Assembly: GCA_008360955.1 (NCBI GenBank)
Contig: LUCM01000831.1
Span: forward strand, 119,712-183,711
DNA: 64,000 bases
Direction of reading: 5' to 3'
Source of the DNA: Fasciolopsis buskii
Lineage: Eukaryota > Platyhelminthes > Trematoda > Plagiorchiida > Fasciolidae
The notes under the pieces are model-generated. The model was not told where the DNA came from and did not search any database. It saw only the letters and a list, made by a program, of their open reading frames with translations. The position numbers and the translations under genes were made by a program. Shown one piece after another: positions 62,144-64,000 of the stretch (position 1 is the stretch's first letter; every line of letters starts with the position of its first letter).

Positions 62144-62630
62144 TAAAGTGTGCATTTGTACAGTGCGACTGCATTCCGTATGGTGGTCACCACAGCCTTC
62201 TTCCCTTATCCCCACGGCTGTAGATCTCGTCCTCGTCCAACTTGCCTTTCCCTTTTTTGTGTAACGTGGTGAGAAGGATATCGGTCAAGTGAGGCTTACC
62301 ATACTGTTCAGAGCAGTACGATAGAACATATGGAACATGGTCTATACATTATTTCTACTTCATTTATTTTTCGTTTTCAACGGTCTTCTCTTCCATCATG
62401 GTTCTGATGACATGATATGTGAACGAATATGCGCAATATATTTAGCATTTGAAAAAAGGTGGGTGCTGAAGACCGTTTTCCGTGCTATTTGCTGAACTCT
62501 CTCGCAAGACTGTGAACAAATCTCGGGCGAAGAAGCTAACTTAGCGTTGGCAGTTACGATTTGAATGAAGGGCACACACATGCATACACATAAACACAAC
62601 TGAACACACTAACCTTGCATAAACCGTTTT
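62144..62630. other. Unassigned sequence
   Basis: Probably begins with the RTE 3' untranslated region; no other signal. Confidence 0.35.
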
Positions 62631-62640
62631 CGCGGGCCAG

Positions 62641-62850
62641 TTGTCAAGCTTCAAATTTGGAGCGATCGGTTTCGGTGCTCCGACACCTTTGTCTGGCAGC
62701 GGAGCATTAAATATCAATGTAGATTCGCAGGTCGGACCACCGCTCGGTCGAACTTCTACTGGGCGTGGATACTCGAATGGAATTTTCTTTTCTGATAGAG
62801 TACCAAAAATTGGGTGGGAACAATTCGGACGGAGAGGAGATTTTGAGTGA
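62641..62850 (+). CDS. Orphan Gly/Phe-rich open frame
   Basis: The frame FKFGAIGFGAPTPLSGSGAL, then VGPPLGRTSTGRGYSNGIFF, follows an acceptor-like cgcgggccag. Composition looks coding, with FG spacing reminiscent of low-complexity nuclear or structural proteins, but no family can be assigned. It ends at a TGA at 62848-62850. Confidence 0.25.
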   Translation: MSSFKFGAIGFGAPTPLSGSGALNINVDSQVGPPLGRTSTGRGYSNGIFFSDRVPKIGWEQFGRRGDFE

Positions 62851-62865
62851 AATTAACCCGATTAT

Positions 62866-62884
62866 ACATATATATATATATATA
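62866..62884. repeat. (TA)n microsatellite
   Basis: Short TA tract. Confidence 0.9.
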
Positions 62885-63460
62885 ATCAAAAATGTGAATG
62901 CAGTTCATTTGCCATCGCAATCTTGGCGAAGGACAAAAACAATGAGCGGAAAAAGAGAAAAGAAACAATGCGTGTAGTACATCCCAAATGCTACTTTTAT
63001 TCGCCATCTCCACGTCATCGGTGATCCATCGGGATCGATGATTCCTCTGTGGATTTGATATTACCCGTTTGCCCAAACCGAAGTGGATGGTTGACTTAAG
63101 GAAATCAAACCCAAGAATTTGGCCAAACAGTCTAAATCACAAGGTAGCAAGACGATCTGAGGGTCAAGTAACCAACTGGGAGCCGGCGAATGACTGTCCA
63201 GTTCATGCGCCATTCAGACGCGGCTAAACATCCTAGGTACCCAGTAAACTCCTTAACCAGGGATCATCATCAACATCGTTCAGCGTTAAACAACAAGGCA
63301 AGTCTCACTGACCGCTGCCTCTTCCCCAGAGGTGCACGTCTCTATGAAAATAGTGGATATCCTAGGGGAACAGACAGTGGACCTGCACGGGTGGGAAAAG
63401 ATAAGACGCTGCTGCAGCCGACACATGGAACACAGTCTAACTGTACAAACGCACGTGTTT

Positions 63461-64000
63461 TCAATCATTCTGATTCAATAGAAAATGACAGCACGATCGC
63501 CACTGTTCACGGTTCACTGCCATATCCTTAAGTGTCTCCAGCCACCCAGTTGATGAGTCCTCCGGACCCCAACCACAAAGACGAAGACGTGAGACACCTA
63601 ATTCTCATCCCACGTTGCCACATCATCTGTTGTCCTCCAGATGGCTTCTTCCATTCCTTGGAAGGGACCCAAAATAGGGTACGGTATGGTAGACGAGTGT
63701 TCGCCATACGCAACAAGTGACCCAACCAGTGTAGTTTACTAAGTCTCATACGATGAAACAAGGTGTTCTGAGAGCCGGCATCTAGTACTAGATTCCTGAC
63801 CTCCACATTACTCACCCGGTCACTCCATTCGATCCTCGCCATACTACGTAAACATCGGTGGTCGAAAACCTCCAACCGACGAACATCTCCTACACATATA
63901 CTTCATGTCTCGCAACCGTACAGTAGAACTGAGCGCACTGCGGCACAGTACACATGGCCTTTCAACTTCACCAAGGATGCCAGTGAGCATACTGCCGTAT
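63461..64000 (-). mobile_element. RTE-type LINE relic, C-terminal end, running off the window
   Basis: Minus strand from the window end: VRSVLLYG-type remnant near 63.93 kb, then FDHRCLRSMARIEWSDRVSN, LSKLHWLGHLLRMANTRLPY, a QQMMWQRGMRIRCL block, and the C-terminal QWRSCCHFLLNQND with TGA at 63463-63461. This copy keeps a 115-codon open frame (63528-63875), so it is younger or less damaged than the one at 61 kb. The 5' part lies beyond 64000. Confidence 0.85.

Noticed and set aside
1..64000. CRISPR arrays, bacterial operons or phage genes
   Set aside because: No spaced direct repeats or compact coding; introns, SINEs and LINEs point to a eukaryote.

Overview
The window reads as intron-rich, repeat-laden eukaryotic DNA, most probably from a digenean trematode (flatworm). 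This rests on RTE-type and CR1/jockey-group LINE relics whose protein motifs look like trematode copies, tRNA-related SINEs, many (TA)n tracts, and a repeat family carrying a hammerhead ribozyme. The assignment is inference from recognised families; no database search was run. No rRNA, bona fide tRNA gene, CRISPR array or bacterial operon was seen.

Region 2.5-46.2 kb (+ strand) holds one long split gene. It begins with an ATG at 2563 directly after an in-frame stop. Thirteen proposed exons join with consistent reading phase: 2563-2637, 14008-14206, 19265-19427, 24521-24586, 27201-27312, 30811-30980, 32257-32439, 34270-34372, 39468-39524, 41870-41883, 42584-42717, 44983-45145 and 46001-46172. 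They encode a charged, Lys/Glu/Ser-rich, probably nuclear protein of about 536 residues that I do not recognise. The first nine exons are well supported; the 14-nt exon and the last two are tentative. Almost everything else up to 46 kb is intron.

The introns carry the most interesting material. At 8066-8122 is a complete type I hammerhead ribozyme with all catalytic-core positions present and a three-base-pair stem III. It sits in a short repeat unit (left domain of about 130 bp plus hammerhead domain), beside (TA)n tracts. Decayed relatives lie at 7.8, 15.2-16.0, 18.4, 37.8 and 55.5 kb. Intron 1 also has an RTE LINE (8370-10545, minus) split by a nested fragment. Intron 3 has an assembly gap (22049-22058) flanked by two apparently identical 1528-bp copies, probably unmerged contig overlap.

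Region 47-54 kb holds two CR1/jockey-group LINE relics in opposite orientation, with a mariner-like transposase relic and unassigned sequence between them. Their distal 0.92-kb parts are about 97% identical by eye, while the adjoining LINE parts are only about 80% identical, and one copy has lost its reverse-transcriptase segment at a short microhomology. Region 55-64 kb has a hammerhead relic, two candidate minus-strand exons resembling a SOUL/heme-binding protein, and three RTE relics.
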